From NCBI GenBank assembly GCA_003342895.1, contig PTFA01000537.1, positions 1 through 64,000 of the forward strand: a stretch of DNA of 64,000 bases. The letters are read 5' to 3'. This stretch comes from Casuarius casuarius (taxonomy: Eukaryota > Chordata > Aves > Casuariiformes > Casuariidae). Positions 63,550 through 64,000 of the stretch are shown piece by piece. Each line of letters opens with the position of its first letter. The stretch's first letter is position 1. The position numbers and the translations under genes are program-made. The notes beneath the pieces were generated by a model that was not told the origin of the DNA, did no database searches, and worked only from the letters and a program-made list of their open reading frames with translations.

Positions 63550-64000
63550 ATGCCTGAATGACAGATCATGAATTAAAAAATGGTGGTTTCAGCCTGCTGC
63601 AGTGGGGGAGACCTCTCGCAGTCCTCCAGCCATCTCTTATTAGGGCAACATGATCCTGTTGTGTCAAACCTTGCTACTCCGGCTATCACATCTGACAGTA
63701 CCAAACGCATCTTTGCTTACGGTTTAAAATAATAAATGGAGAAGTATGAATTCTGACAGGAGTTGGTAACTATGTAATTTGTACATTGAATTACTACTCT
63801 TCAGCTGAGAAAGCCATTCGCTGGCTTGTTTCTCCAAGATTTCTCTGCCAGTTTAATTTTTCAAGTATAACTGAAAATACATTATACCTAGAAGGCATTG
63901 CAGACTCATGATCTCACCTGGCTTAAAGCTAAAACTCATGATTTTCATTTAATCCCTTCCTTTCTGCCCTGCCAGCAACAAAGACCTCCAGAAATAAATT
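63550..64000. other. Right edge, nothing recognised
   Basis: Ordinary mixed sequence with no supported open frame, repeat or regulatory signal. The window ends without a visible boundary. Confidence 0.5.

Noticed and set aside
1..64000. CRISPR arrays, rRNA, tRNA, operons or bacterial-type signals
   Set aside because: No regularly spaced repeats and no recognisable RNA-gene cores. The LINE content shows vertebrate DNA.

Overview
This 64 kb window looks like non-coding DNA, intergenic or intronic, from a bird. I recognise no protein-coding gene, rRNA or tRNA in it. The lineage call rests on retrotransposon debris of the CR1 LINE type. Two fragments resemble typical avian CR1, and one of them (33390-34277) ends in degenerate copies of the 8-bp CR1 tail repeat. 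A turtle or crocodilian origin is less likely but cannot be excluded by eye. The longest open frame is about 158 codons, in a GC-rich patch. Open frames are scattered over both strands with no domain logic, as expected of random sequence.

Layout: 1-19.9 kb is plain, mostly AT-rich sequence with one ambiguous base (2005), a possible terminal exon at 16180-16275 and a 95-nt homopurine tract at 18740-18834. A minus-strand LINE fragment lies at 19.9-20.1 kb. From 20 to 33 kb the sequence is plain, apart from a 58-bp exon-like segment with good splice signals on both sides (28355-28412). A plus-strand CR1 copy with its 3' end fills 33.39-34.28 kb. GC-rich patches lie at 39.7-40.05 and 44.28-44.48 kb.

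The most structured stretch is 45.8-47.9 kb. It holds an old antisense LINE piece, then a 0.2-kb internal slice of a fairly fresh CR1 reverse transcriptase gene. After that comes a 207-bp inverted repeat, arms 46545-46751 and 47690-47896, identical at 202 of 207 positions without gaps and separated by 938 bp. I do not recognise the arm sequence. It could be a foldback-type element, two opposed copies of an unlisted repeat, or a local inverted duplication. This is the best candidate for something undescribed.

Two short CpG-island-like segments (about 52.33-52.53 and 60.42-60.67 kb) are the likeliest promoter or first-exon sites, each with a plausible splice donor. Another CR1 fragment on the minus strand (59.91-60.14 kb) sits just before the second. 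Near the right edge there is a TATA-like motif. No genes can be joined into a pathway here; what can be described is repeats, composition islands and weak transcript signals.
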